From: Desulforapulum autotrophicum
GTDB lineage: Bacteria; Desulfobacterota; Desulfobacteria; Desulfobacterales; Desulfolunaceae
DNA length: 64,000 nt
Direction of reading: 5' to 3'
Assembly (NCBI GenBank): GCA_020723285.1
Contig: DYJE01000001.1
Coordinates: forward strand, 1 to 64,000
The notes beneath the pieces are model-generated. The model was not told where the DNA came from, searched no databases, and worked only from the letters and a program-made list of their open reading frames with translations. The position numbers and the translations under genes were made by a program. This document shows, in pieces, positions 1-7,556 of the stretch. Each line of letters starts with the position of its first letter. Position 1 is the first letter of the stretch.

Positions 1-55
<55 letters not shown>

Positions 56-69
56 CGTTTAATCACGTA

Positions 70-100
70 AAAGGCACTTTAGATTATCTAAAGTGCCTTT
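70..100 (+). terminator. Hairpin terminator after tRNA-Phe
   Basis: A perfect 14-bp inverted repeat (70-83 with 87-100) has a 3-base loop. Its arms start with AAA and end with TTT, so it can act in both directions. It sits between the tRNA and the convergent lipoprotein gene and could end both transcripts. Confidence 0.75.
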
Positions 101-148
101 GCTATTTGATATCATCTTCACAATGTCACGGTTATCATTTTAACAATA

Positions 149-2026
149 TCAGAAGATTCTGAACGGCTTATCCACTTCTTCCAAATAAAAAATTATATCT
201 TTAGCCATGGTCTGTTCCACATATTGACTGTCCGATATAAACGCATCGAAAACACGGTCATAAATATCAGATGAGCGGGCATAAATATCCAAACGGGTGA
301 TGTTTTTTTCAAATATCATGAAATCATATTCTGTTTCTCCGCTTTTATTCAAAGGGTAGATTTTTCGCTTGATGGCATTGTTTGAAGAGTGTGTGTAGTA
401 GCAGCTGATTTCTTTCCGAACCATATCATTTGCCGTGGTCCATTTGGATTCAAGTTTTGCAGGGCCATCATTAAAAGTGTCTATCTCTGTCTGAAGCGGA
501 TTAACGATGTCACTGAAATACAATAATTTATTAACCGACAGATCGGAGCTGCTTGAGCAACCCTTCTTCACACATCGCTTGTAAACCGATCCGGGAATCG
601 TATTCCCGTCATTGCCATAAAGTGTAAATACATATTCTTCGTTGTCCCTCACAGTTTCGGCGTCTGCAAATTCACAGTAACCCTCGGGTGCTGAACCGGA
701 CGCCACAAACAGTAATCCTCCGCCCTTATGAATCGGTGTCAGAGTGTAACCCGAGGGAATGCCATATCCGGTGACACCGATATGGTGAATATCAGATGCC
801 CGTTCGATAAAGGGTGTCCATGCAAAGACAGAAAAACCGTTGGCCAGGATTTTCTTTGTTGTTATGCTGTAAGCTGAATAAACACCCACATAGCAATCGA
901 CAAGTTGTCGGTTTCCCTTCATACGCCATTGTTCTCCGGATTTAACCATCGTCCAGTGATACTGGTCTTCGGTGTAGCCCTTGTTATTTTTGACTGTAAA
1001 GGAGACCTGAGCTATACCTTCTGAAAAATCAATATAATCATACGAAAGCCCGATGATTCTCATCCCTTCCAAGGTCCCTGTAACCAGCCCATCGTCAAAA
1101 GTGCAGATCTTTTCCAAAAACTCGGTCCGGTTACGGCCATTTTGAAAAAAATCATCCGCAAATAATACAGTCAAATCGCTGTCCGAGCTTAAAGGGAGCC
1201 TTTTGGTGTCTGACGACTCATCATTAAATTTATTTTCCCATGTTTTGAACACCGCCGCGATTGAAGCAATATCTTTCACTGTCACTTGCTGTACCGGAAA
1301 CCCGGAATCATCATCTTCAGTGTAGTCATCCAAAATCTGATCATCGGAAAATATCAGTTTGGCAACCATCTGGGGTGTTTTTTTTCCAGTTTCATCAAGA
1401 ACTATGTTAAACCGAATCACATCCAGAACACCGTCAATACCTGAATGATCCGTGTAAAACGGTGTATTGATCAGACTCAAATCATCTGGGATTTCAAACA
1501 AGTCCATTATGTTTTTAAATCGTTTCTTGATAATATTTTCATGTTTGCTGATGTTAACTGCGGTGGCCGCCTTTGATAAAACATCCTCATCAAACGATTC
1601 GAAAAACAATTCAGGATCGCTTTTCAAAACATTCCCGCAGATCATTTCTGTCATGGGGGTTATGTTTACGGTCGCTGAAACATCTGCCCGTGTACCCAGA
1701 GAGTGTAGACAAATGGCCCTCCCACCTGTAGTTCCTCTGGCTTCAAGAATATAGGGTCCAGTCATATAATTGATTAATAATATGGAATAGTGTCCATTTT
1801 CATCAATAGGTCCGGAAAGAATTTCACCGGTGGTGGCGTTTTTCAGATAAACCGTACCAGCCACTGGTGAACCGGAAGATACTGTTCCACTAATGGTATG
1901 ACTCTTGTTTTCGCTTCCTGCGATTTCTGGATTTCCATGATCCATGGAACAGGATATCAAATGAATCATCGAAAAGATCGTGATAACAATACAGAAAATG
2001 TTGCGAATGATTCCATGGGCTCTCAT
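149..2026 (-). CDS. Large secreted lipoprotein of unknown function
   Basis: This is a 625-residue protein with a type II signal peptide: basic N-terminus, hydrophobic stretch at residues 8-24, then a lipobox LISC with the Cys near residue 26. It is therefore probably lipid-anchored at the cell surface or in the periplasm. Residues 42-105 look like a small beta-sandwich of the carboxypeptidase-regulatory type (SGTVSSG, then a G-Y-S-I pattern), often used for binding or adhesion. I do not recognise the rest. Four cysteines occur in the C-terminal half. The gene stands alone and converges with the tRNA-Phe terminator. Its upstream region holds a strong promoter followed by a terminator-like hairpin, so expression may be attenuated. 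Confidence 0.8.
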   Translation of the reverse strand: MRAHGIIRNIFCIVITIFSMIHLISCSMDHGNPEIAGSENKSHTISGTVSSGSPVAGTVYLKNATTGEILSGPIDENGHYSILLINYMTGPYILEARGTTGGRAICLHSLGTRADVSATVNITPMTEMICGNVLKSDPELFFESFDEDVLSKAATAVNISKHENIIKKRFKNIMDLFEIPDDLSLINTPFYTDHSGIDGVLDVIRFNIVLDETGKKTPQMVAKLIFSDDQILDDYTEDDDSGFPVQQVTVKDIASIAAVFKTWENKFNDESSDTKRLPLSSDSDLTVLFADDFFQNGRNRTEFLEKICTFDDGLVTGTLEGMRIIGLSYDYIDFSEGIAQVSFTVKNNKGYTEDQYHWTMVKSGEQWRMKGNRQLVDCYVGVYSAYSITTKKILANGFSVFAWTPFIERASDIHHIGVTGYGIPSGYTLTPIHKGGGLLFVASGSAPEGYCEFADAETVRDNEEYVFTLYGNDGNTIPGSVYKRCVKKGCSSSSDLSVNKLLYFSDIVNPLQTEIDTFNDGPAKLESKWTTANDMVRKEISCYYTHSSNNAIKRKIYPLNKSGETEYDFMIFEKNITRLDIYARSSDIYDRVFDAFISDSQYVEQTMAKDIIFYLEEVDKPFRIF

Positions 2027-2130
2027 ATAAAAACTTACCCTTTCAGATATGGCGTTATCTTAGTTTAGCAAACGTCAAAAACTCAATACGGGATACGAAA
2101 AATTGAAGGGAGTGTCAACCAAGATCGTTA

Positions 2131-2270
2131 TAAAAAAAAGGGGGTAGTTTTTCAACCACCCCCCCAAAACAGAGGGTTATTGATACAGATGTGGGGACAT
2201 CAAGTATCCTTGGAGGATTCGGTGGTAATCATGATTTGAATTTTTGACCACAATCATGAACCATCATTTT
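2131..2270 (-). ncRNA. Candidate small RNA or attenuated leader
   Basis: On the minus strand a TATAAT box (2282-2277) lies 16 bases after TTGCTT, predicting a start near 2270. The transcript would contain a GTGGT/ACCAC hairpin (2222-2251) and a second stem, GATAC plus GATGT pairing with ACATC plus GTATC (2182-2208). It would end in a strong intrinsic terminator: 10-bp stem 2140-2163, GAAA loop and eight U (2139-2132). RNA polymerase stopping there would give an RNA of about 140 nt. Read-through would reach the lipoprotein gene 105 bp further on. So it is either an independent sRNA or a regulated 5' leader. I recognise no known RNA family. Confidence 0.45.
2132..2163 (-). terminator. Intrinsic terminator upstream of the lipoprotein gene
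   Basis: Read on the minus strand, a 10-bp GC-rich stem with one G-U pair closes a GAAA tetraloop and is followed by eight T. It faces the lipoprotein start rather than following a gene, which is the basis for the sRNA/attenuator proposal. Confidence 0.75.
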
Positions 2271-2276
2271 TTACGC

Positions 2277-2303
2277 ATTATACCAGCGTTTAGCTTGAAA
2301 GCA
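2277..2303 (-). promoter_or_regulatory. Sigma-70-type promoter, minus strand
   Basis: On the minus strand TTGCTT is followed by 16 bases and a consensus TATAAT (2282-2277). It would drive the candidate small RNA and/or the lipoprotein gene. Confidence 0.5.
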
Positions 2304-2369
2304 ACAATCATTTTACGACAGTACAATATTTTTAAAAATTCATTCCCTTTGAATGTCCATTGGGGATCA

Positions 2370-2390
2370 GAATGAACGTGCAATTCATTC
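2370..2390. promoter_or_regulatory. Inverted repeat, possible operator of the XRE/cupin gene
   Basis: GAATGAA and TTCATTC are separated by 7 bases, about 60 bp before the regulator start. The right arm lies in the 9-mer CAATTCATT, which also occurs inside the nuoE/DRTGG divergent operator (6510-6518). That hints at one regulator for both. Confidence 0.35.
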
Positions 2391-2451
2391 AAAAAACTGA
2401 TATTGTTGCAAAAAAAATTTTAAACATGATATTTTTTGAAAGGCCCGTTTA

Positions 2452-3756
2452 ATGTTCACTGAAAAGACCAGGGTTTCATCGGGGATAAGCACCCTTGACC
2501 GTCTTCTGGGCGGTCTTTTTATCGGAGACAATGTGATCTGGTACGACGATGCGGGAAGTCTGGCCCTCCCATTCTGTTTGAATCTGATCCAGACATCCCA
2601 GGCCCAGAACAAAGCGATCATCTATGTCAGTTTCGACCGCTCCCCGAAAAATCTCCTTGAAATGCTGGGACCACTTGCTCGAAACAATTATCTCACCATT
2701 CTTGATTGTTTCACCCAGGGAAAAGGTGACGGTTCCGAGGTTTTTGAACAATTTTATGAAAAAAACGGAGCTCAGTGGCCATACCAGATCATCAAGGTCA
2801 ACGAACCCTCAAAACCTGAAAAGGTGATGGAAGCCATATACGGAATTCATAAAACCATGGAAGGGGATGTGAGATTTGTCATTGAAAGCCTCACCGGAAT
2901 GCAGGACCTCTGGGGTGGAGAGGAAGACAGTATCCGGAAGTTTTATTCGCATTCCTGTCCCAGGTTGTACGATCTCAACACCATCGCATACTGGATCATT
3001 GAAAAAGGGGCTCACTCCAATCAGCTTAAAGCCCATATCAACCAGATCGCCCAGGTTGCCATCGACCTTTCCATCCAGGGAGAAGAATCTGCCCTTACCA
3101 TTCTCAAAGCCGAGGGCAGAAATCCGGCAACCCAGAACAAACCCAGCTCATTCAATGTAAAAGGCATGACCATTGATTTCGCCGATGACCGTAAAAACGG
3201 AAAACAGATCAACATCGGCATGAGACTCAAAGAACTTCGTAAAAAGCAAGGTGTCACTCAAGCGGAACTTGCCAGACTGGTGGGCGTAACCCCCAGCAAT
3301 ATCTCCCAGGTCGAAAGCAATCTGATCAGCCCTTCGCTGAACGCGCTTTTAAAAATTGCCGAAGCCATGTTTGTTGACATCACCTATTTTTTCCAGGCTG
3401 ACAGAGGAATCGAAACCCGAATCGTATTTCCCTCAGACCATGCAGTGCCCGTTGCGTTCCCCGACCTGCCAAACAAAAGTATTTCCGGCAACCTTCTGAC
3501 ACCCATGGACTTCGAACCCAAGGCTGAACCGTTCATCATCGAAATCCCGCCGAAAACAAAACTCCCTTCCCATTTTTTCGTCCACAAAGGTGAAGAGATG
3601 GGCTACATGCTCAGCGGTAAACTGACCATGACCACTGGCCGCGAAACGTTTACAGCCAAATCCGGTGACGTGATCTATCTAAAACGTGAGATACCTTCCC
3701 AATGGGAAAACACGGGTTCAAATCCGGCAAAAATCCTTTGGATAAAAATCAAGTGA
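2452..3756 (+). CDS. Regulator: KaiC/RecA-like domain + XRE HTH + cupin
   Basis: A 434-residue fusion. Residues 5-225 follow the RecA/KaiC (RAD55/GvpD) fold pattern, with the typical opening SSGISTLDRLLGG. The expected P-loop (GxxxxGK[ST]) is replaced around residues 26-38 by a segment without Gly-Lys-Thr, so ATP hydrolysis is doubtful. Residues 258-314 are a clear XRE/Cro helix-turn-helix (TQAELARLVGVTPSNISQVE). Residues 370-432 are a cupin with H-x-G-E-E and a G-D-V-I-Y motif, as in SutR/PuuR-like small-molecule-responsive repressors. It is probably a DNA-binding sensor. It faces nuoF across a shared terminator and lies beside the redox island, which it may control (inference). AAAGG upstream gives weak support for the ATG. 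Confidence 0.85.
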   Translation: MFTEKTRVSSGISTLDRLLGGLFIGDNVIWYDDAGSLALPFCLNLIQTSQAQNKAIIYVSFDRSPKNLLEMLGPLARNNYLTILDCFTQGKGDGSEVFEQFYEKNGAQWPYQIIKVNEPSKPEKVMEAIYGIHKTMEGDVRFVIESLTGMQDLWGGEEDSIRKFYSHSCPRLYDLNTIAYWIIEKGAHSNQLKAHINQIAQVAIDLSIQGEESALTILKAEGRNPATQNKPSSFNVKGMTIDFADDRKNGKQINIGMRLKELRKKQGVTQAELARLVGVTPSNISQVESNLISPSLNALLKIAEAMFVDITYFFQADRGIETRIVFPSDHAVPVAFPDLPNKSISGNLLTPMDFEPKAEPFIIEIPPKTKLPSHFFVHKGEEMGYMLSGKLTMTTGRETFTAKSGDVIYLKREIPSQWENTGSNPAKILWIKIK

Positions 3757-3770
3757 TCCTGATAAAAAAA

Positions 3771-3799
3771 CAAAGCCGACGGGTATTACGTCGGCTTTG
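3771..3799. terminator. Bidirectional terminator between regulator and nuoF
   Basis: A 10-bp perfect stem (CAAAGCCGAC, 3771-3780, with 3790-3799) has a 9-base loop. It lies between two convergent genes, with an A-run before it and TTTG at the end of the right arm. Confidence 0.8.
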
Positions 3800-3827
3800 A
3801 TTATCGGAATATCCAGAAATATCTGCC

Positions 3828-5615
3828 TTAAAAAATCGCGTCAAACTTGCATTTATCGAAACAGCTCATACACTTCACGCATTTGCCCGTGTCGATGACC
3901 GCAACCTCCTTTTTCTGCCAGGTGATGGCGTTTGCCGGACAGGCTTTATAACAGAGCCCGCATTTCTTGCATTTTTCCGGATCGACTTCAAATTTCAACA
4001 AAGCGATACAGCGTTTGGCAGGACAGACTTTGTCTTTGATATGGGCTTCGTATTCATCCCTGAAAAAGCGCAAGGTGGAAAGAACCGGATTGGCCGCAGT
4101 CTGTCCCAGACCGCACAGTGCAGACTGACTGATCACAGCGGACAGGGTTTCAAGGGTTTCGATATCGCCGTCCTCACCTTCCCCGTGACAGATTTTTTCA
4201 AGAAGCTCAAGCATCCGGCGTGTACCTTCACGACAGGGGGTACATTTACCACAGGATTCATCCTGAATGAAATCCATGAAAAAGCGGGCCATATCCACCA
4301 TGCAGGTGTTTTCATCCATGACAATGGCCCCGCCGGACCCCATAATGGCCCCGACTTTGGCGATTTCTTCATAATCGATGGGAGTATCCAGCTTGTGTTC
4401 TGGAACGCAGCCGCCGGAAGGTCCACCCAGCTGAACGGCTTTGAATTTCTTTCCACCGGGTATGCCGCCCCCGATATCGTAAATCAGTTTGCGAATGGGA
4501 AGGCCCATGGGAACTTCGACAAGACCGATGTTGTTCACATCGCCGGAAAGAGCAAACACCTTTGTTCCCTTGCTCTTCTCAGTTCCAATACTGGCATACC
4601 ATTCGCCGCCGTTCAGGATGATCTGGGGAATGTTGGCCAGGGTTTCCACGTTGTTCAAAATGGTGGGTTTATCCCAGAGCCCTTTGAGGGCCGGGAATGG
4701 CGGTCGTGGCCTGGGCATGCCGCGCTTTCCTTCAATGGATCGCATCAGCGCCGTTTCCTCGCCACAGACGAATGCGCCTGCGCCCTGGTAAATATCGATA
4801 TTGAATGAAAAACCGGAATCCAGAATATTCTCGCCCAGAAGGCCGTATTCCTTGGCTTGCCGGATGGCGATTTCAAGGCGTCTTATGGCCAGCTGGTATT
4901 CGGTACGGCAGTATATATAACCCTGCCTTGCATTGATGGCTTTTGCAGCGATGATCATACCTTCGAGAATGGCATGAGGATCGCTTTCTAAAAGGCTGCG
5001 ATCCATAAACGCGCCGGGATCGCCTTCGTCGGCGTTACAGAGCACGAATTTTTCATCTCCGGAACTTGCCGCTGCAAAGGACCATTTCATGCCGGTTGGA
5101 AAACCAGCGCCCCCTCGCCCACGAATCTGTGAAATCTTCACTTGTTCTACGATCTCTTCGGGTGTCATGTCGTTCAGGGCTTTGGCCGCAGCGAAATAAC
5201 CGTCACGGGCAATGTATTCGTCGATGACTTCGGGATCTATGGCTCCCTTATTTCGCATGGCCCTATAAATCTGATTTGAAAAGAACGGGATGTCGTTGAT
5301 GTTGGGAATGGCTTCTTTGGATTTCTGCTCGACAAAAAACAGCTTTTTCACTGGACGGCCTTTGAGAAAGTGTTCTTCGACCAGAAGTGGCACGTCTTCC
5401 ACCTTTAGTTTCTGATAAAAAACGCCCTCGGGCTGGACCAGCATCACAGGCCCCACAGCACAAAATCCGTTACATCCTGTTTCAATGATCTTGATTTCTT
5501 CCGCAAGTCCCTTGGCTTCGAGTTCCTTCTGCAACGCAAGCTCAAATTTCTTGCTTCCGGTGCTGTGGCAGCCAGTACCGCCGCACAGCATCAACTGCAT
5601 TCTGTTTTTACTCAT
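3828..5615 (-). CDS. nuoF: NuoF/HndC-type NADH-binding flavoprotein subunit
   Basis: 595 residues, the long form typical of hydrogenase- or bifurcation-associated NuoF (HndC/HydB). Domains in order: an N-terminal thioredoxin-like [2Fe-2S] domain (C11, C16, C48, C52); the NADH/FMN core with GRGGAGFPTG (166-175) and N-A-D-E-G-D-P-G; an SLBB segment; the NuoF [4Fe-4S] ligands C455, C458, C461 and C501; and a C-terminal two-[4Fe-4S] ferredoxin (C549/552/555/559 and C579/582/585/589). It oxidises NAD(P)H or reduces NAD(P)+, exchanging electrons with NuoE and a partner. It is downstream of nuoE, 105 bp apart. No catalytic hydrogenase or other partner is adjacent, so the final electron acceptor is not shown. 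Confidence 0.95.
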   Translation of the reverse strand: MSKNRMQLMLCGGTGCHSTGSKKFELALQKELEAKGLAEEIKIIETGCNGFCAVGPVMLVQPEGVFYQKLKVEDVPLLVEEHFLKGRPVKKLFFVEQKSKEAIPNINDIPFFSNQIYRAMRNKGAIDPEVIDEYIARDGYFAAAKALNDMTPEEIVEQVKISQIRGRGGAGFPTGMKWSFAAASSGDEKFVLCNADEGDPGAFMDRSLLESDPHAILEGMIIAAKAINARQGYIYCRTEYQLAIRRLEIAIRQAKEYGLLGENILDSGFSFNIDIYQGAGAFVCGEETALMRSIEGKRGMPRPRPPFPALKGLWDKPTILNNVETLANIPQIILNGGEWYASIGTEKSKGTKVFALSGDVNNIGLVEVPMGLPIRKLIYDIGGGIPGGKKFKAVQLGGPSGGCVPEHKLDTPIDYEEIAKVGAIMGSGGAIVMDENTCMVDMARFFMDFIQDESCGKCTPCREGTRRMLELLEKICHGEGEDGDIETLETLSAVISQSALCGLGQTAANPVLSTLRFFRDEYEAHIKDKVCPAKRCIALLKFEVDPEKCKKCGLCYKACPANAITWQKKEVAVIDTGKCVKCMSCFDKCKFDAIF

Positions 5616-5720
5616 GAGTCATCTCCTGCCTTGTATGCAAGGTCAAAGCTTTTATTGCTTCGCCTTTCAGGATAAATGGGAAACTATCGTCTACCGTTAT
5701 CATAGGGACAACGGTATAAT

Positions 5721-6215
5721 TTAATTGTAATTATCCAAGATACCGACCACCTCGTCAGGCTTCAAATTACCGTGAATGTCTTCTTTTACGATCATGACCG
5801 GAGCGAGACCGCAGGCACCGAGGCATCGGACGCCTTCAAGGGAAAACCGACGGTCTGACATGGTTTCGCCTTCCCTGATACCGTGCTTGTTGGTGATGTG
5901 ACTGATAACTTCTTTGATTCCTTTGACATAGCAGGCCGTACCCGTGCAGACTTTGATGATATTGCGTCCTTTGGGTTTGAGAGTAAACAGGGAATAGAAC
6001 GTCGTGACACCAAAAACCTGGCTTGCAGGAAGATTCATGCCTTCGGCGATATGGTCGATGAGTTCGACAGGCAGATATCCCACAATATCCTGGCTCATTC
6101 TGAGAACGCCAATGACAGAGCCGGCGATGTCTTTGTTGGCGTCAATGATCGCGTCGATTTTTTCCCACATCTCATCGGTGATATCGGGATGGCTGGGATA
6201 AGATTTGATGGACAT
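5721..6215 (-). CDS. nuoE: NuoE/HndA-type [2Fe-2S] thioredoxin-like subunit
   Basis: 164 residues, normal length for NuoE/HndA. It has a helical N-terminal bundle and a C-terminal thioredoxin-like [2Fe-2S] domain with ligands C90, C95, C131 and C135 (CTGTAC and CLGAC motifs). It passes electrons to or from the FMN of NuoF. It is the first gene of the minus-strand pair nuoE-nuoF. A GGAGA Shine-Dalgarno lies just upstream of the ATG. Its promoter region is shared with the divergent DRTGG/H-cluster cluster, so the enzyme and the putative sensor are probably co-regulated. Confidence 0.95.
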   Translation of the reverse strand: MSIKSYPSHPDITDEMWEKIDAIIDANKDIAGSVIGVLRMSQDIVGYLPVELIDHIAEGMNLPASQVFGVTTFYSLFTLKPKGRNIIKVCTGTACYVKGIKEVISHITNKHGIREGETMSDRRFSLEGVRCLGACGLAPVMIVKEDIHGNLKPDEVVGILDNYN

Positions 6216-6479
6216 AACTTAATCTCCTGCGGTTAAAGAGGCTCCACCGTTTCTCCTGTATATGCAGGATAGATTGCGGACCTCAGGCCCGGCTCCTTAA
6301 AGGAACCCGTTAAAATGAAAACACCACTCTCGTGATACGTTCACAGACAGAGATAAGCCCATGACACATGGGATTATAACCGACTGAAATTATGTTTAAT
6401 ATTGGCGAAAGAAAAAAAGGTGTATTGCAACGTTCGTCACCTTAAATATTTTTGGTAAAATTCCACAATAATGCCCAAA

Positions 6480-6522
6480 TGTCAATGAATTGATTTAGAG
6501 TTCCCTGTTCAATTCATTGACA
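6480..6522. promoter_or_regulatory. Perfect 14-bp inverted repeat operator
   Basis: TGTCAATGAATTGA (6480-6493) and its exact reverse complement (6509-6522) flank a 15-base spacer. Each arm contains its own smaller palindrome, TCAAT-NN-ATTGA. Each arm also ends in a TTGACA hexamer pointing outward, so one protein bound here would cover the -35 box of both divergent promoters. Confidence 0.65.
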
Positions 6523-6546
6523 GCACCTGAATAAATATTCTATAGA
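6517..6546 (+). promoter_or_regulatory. Sigma-70-type promoter for the DRTGG/H-cluster operon
   Basis: TTGACA (6517-6522), 18 bases, then TATAGA (6541-6546). The -35 hexamer lies in the right arm of the inverted repeat. The leader would be about 80 bases to the first start codon. Confidence 0.55.
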
Positions 6547-6634
6547 TCCAGAGTATGAATTAATTCGTCATTCTTCGTAACAATCCCGATCAAGCCTGAA
6601 TAACAACTCGGATCTCGAAAGGTTGAAAAACAAC

Positions 6635-6988
6635 ATGAAGCTAAGTGAAATCGCACGCATTCTGGAGTCTGAATTTTTAACGGGCGAAAACAAAAAAGAC
6701 GTGGATTTTCATTACTGCAGAGGATGTGACCTGATGAGCGATGTCCTTGCAGCTTTTGCGGATGGAAGCGTTTTTCTTACAGGCCTCGTGACGATACAGG
6801 CTGTGAGAACCGCTTCAATCTCCGGAGCCGGTGCCATTGTCTTTGTCCGAAACAAAAAACCTTCGGCAGATATCGTTGCACTCGCCCGGGAAGAGGACAT
6901 CCCTCTTTTGGTCACACCGTTGACTATGTTCGTATCATGCGGTCGATTATATGAGGGTGGCCTCACCGGAGTAAATGGGAACAGATAA
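6635..6988 (+). CDS. DRTGG-domain protein (first copy)
   Basis: 117 residues from the ATG at 6635, with AAAGG 12 bases upstream. An in-frame TTG at 6623 sits directly on the Shine-Dalgarno and is less likely. The protein matches the small DRTGG domain found beside phosphotransacetylase and in [FeFe]-hydrogenase-associated operons: alternating beta/alpha, a central TGLVTIQAVRTASISGAG-like strand-turn, and a final I-P-L-L-V-T strand. The biochemical role is unknown. It is first in the plus-strand cluster, and a second DRTGG gene follows at 8937, so the pair may form a heterodimeric ligand sensor (inference). Confidence 0.8.
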   Translation: MKLSEIARILESEFLTGENKKDVDFHYCRGCDLMSDVLAAFADGSVFLTGLVTIQAVRTASISGAGAIVFVRNKKPSADIVALAREEDIPLLVTPLTMFVSCGRLYEGGLTGVNGNR

Positions 6989-7125
6989 CATCCGAAATTT
7001 GAACACATGTTACAATACCTGAGAATGAAGCGAATTTATTGTTTGTAACCCTGATTTGAATTATGTAATAATACGCTTTAATCCTTGGGACATATGATTT
7101 ATCCATTTTAAATTCGGAATTCGAG

Positions 7126-7551
7126 ATGCCGGTTATTCATAAAAGCTACCATGTCACGAAAAACGATTTCATCCATGCGGGTGAAGCTTCAATTCACGTT
7201 AAAAATCTTTTAAAATCGTTGAATTACGATTCTGATCTTGTACGTCGTGTGGCTATCTGCGGTTACGAGGCGGAAATGAATCTGGTCATGCATGGGGGTG
7301 ACGGTGAACTTTCCGTGGATGTGAGCCAGAGCAAGGTTGTCATCGAAGTCACGGATAAAGGACCGGGTATTGCCGATGTGGAACTGGCCATGCAGGAAGG
7401 GTATTCCACAGCCAAGGATGAATATCGGGAAATGGGTTTTGGTGCGGGAATGGGTTTGCCGAACATAAAGAAGAATTCCGATGAAATGACCATCTCATCG
7501 GAACCGGGCAGCGGAACCCACGTCACCATGGTCTTTTTTTGTAAAGGTTGA
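7126..7551 (+). CDS. RsbW-like ATP-binding protein (anti-sigma/HATPase)
   Basis: 141 residues comprising a single GHKL ATPase fold. It shows an N box (E-A-E-M-N-L-V-M-H near residue 50), a G1 box DKGPGI and a G2 region GFGAGMGLPNIKK. It lacks a histidine-phosphorylation domain, as in RsbW/SpoIIAB serine kinases. Such a protein beside a DRTGG gene and an H-cluster protein is a recurrent arrangement in clostridial hydrogenase loci. It probably phosphorylates or sequesters a partner in a redox-signalling relay. Its stop codon lies 5 bp before the next gene's ATG, and AAAGG for that gene lies inside its 3' end, suggesting coupling. Confidence 0.85.
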   Translation: MPVIHKSYHVTKNDFIHAGEASIHVKNLLKSLNYDSDLVRRVAICGYEAEMNLVMHGGDGELSVDVSQSKVVIEVTDKGPGIADVELAMQEGYSTAKDEYREMGFGAGMGLPNIKKNSDEMTISSEPGSGTHVTMVFFCKG

Positions 7552-7556
7552 CGTGT

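Larger units (their letters stand above)
2027..2451. other. 425-bp divergent intergenic region
   Basis: This region lies between the lipoprotein gene (minus) and the XRE/cupin regulator (plus). It contains a candidate minus-strand transcript with its own promoter and terminator (about 2131-2282), and an inverted repeat GAATGAA-N7-TTCATTC at 2370-2390 upstream of the regulator. I see no open reading frame worth calling here. Confidence 0.7.
6216..6634. other. Divergent control region of nuoEF and the sensory cluster
   Basis: About 420 bp without a gene. The central part holds a perfect inverted repeat and facing TTGACA hexamers (separate entry). The nuoE-proximal half (6216-6400) would be the nuoEF leader. 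It contains short GC-rich dyads, but I can identify no riboswitch. I saw no Rex-type or sigma-54-type site. Confidence 0.6.

Noticed and set aside
2222-2259. Direct repeat AATCATGA (2227 and 2252) as an operator
   Set aside because: Eight bases in an AT-rich region, lying inside the proposed small RNA where it is explained by hairpin sequence. The evidence is too weak.
4041-4808. 255-residue plus-strand open frame inside nuoF
   Set aside because: It is antisense to a clear NuoF core with all cluster ligands. It has no ribosome site and no recognisable motif, so it is a shadow frame.
6216-6634. Rex or sigma-54 site in the nuoE/DRTGG intergenic region
   Set aside because: No TTGTGAA-N4-TTCACAA or TGGCAC-N5-TTGC match was found by eye. 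The only strong signal is the 14-bp inverted repeat.
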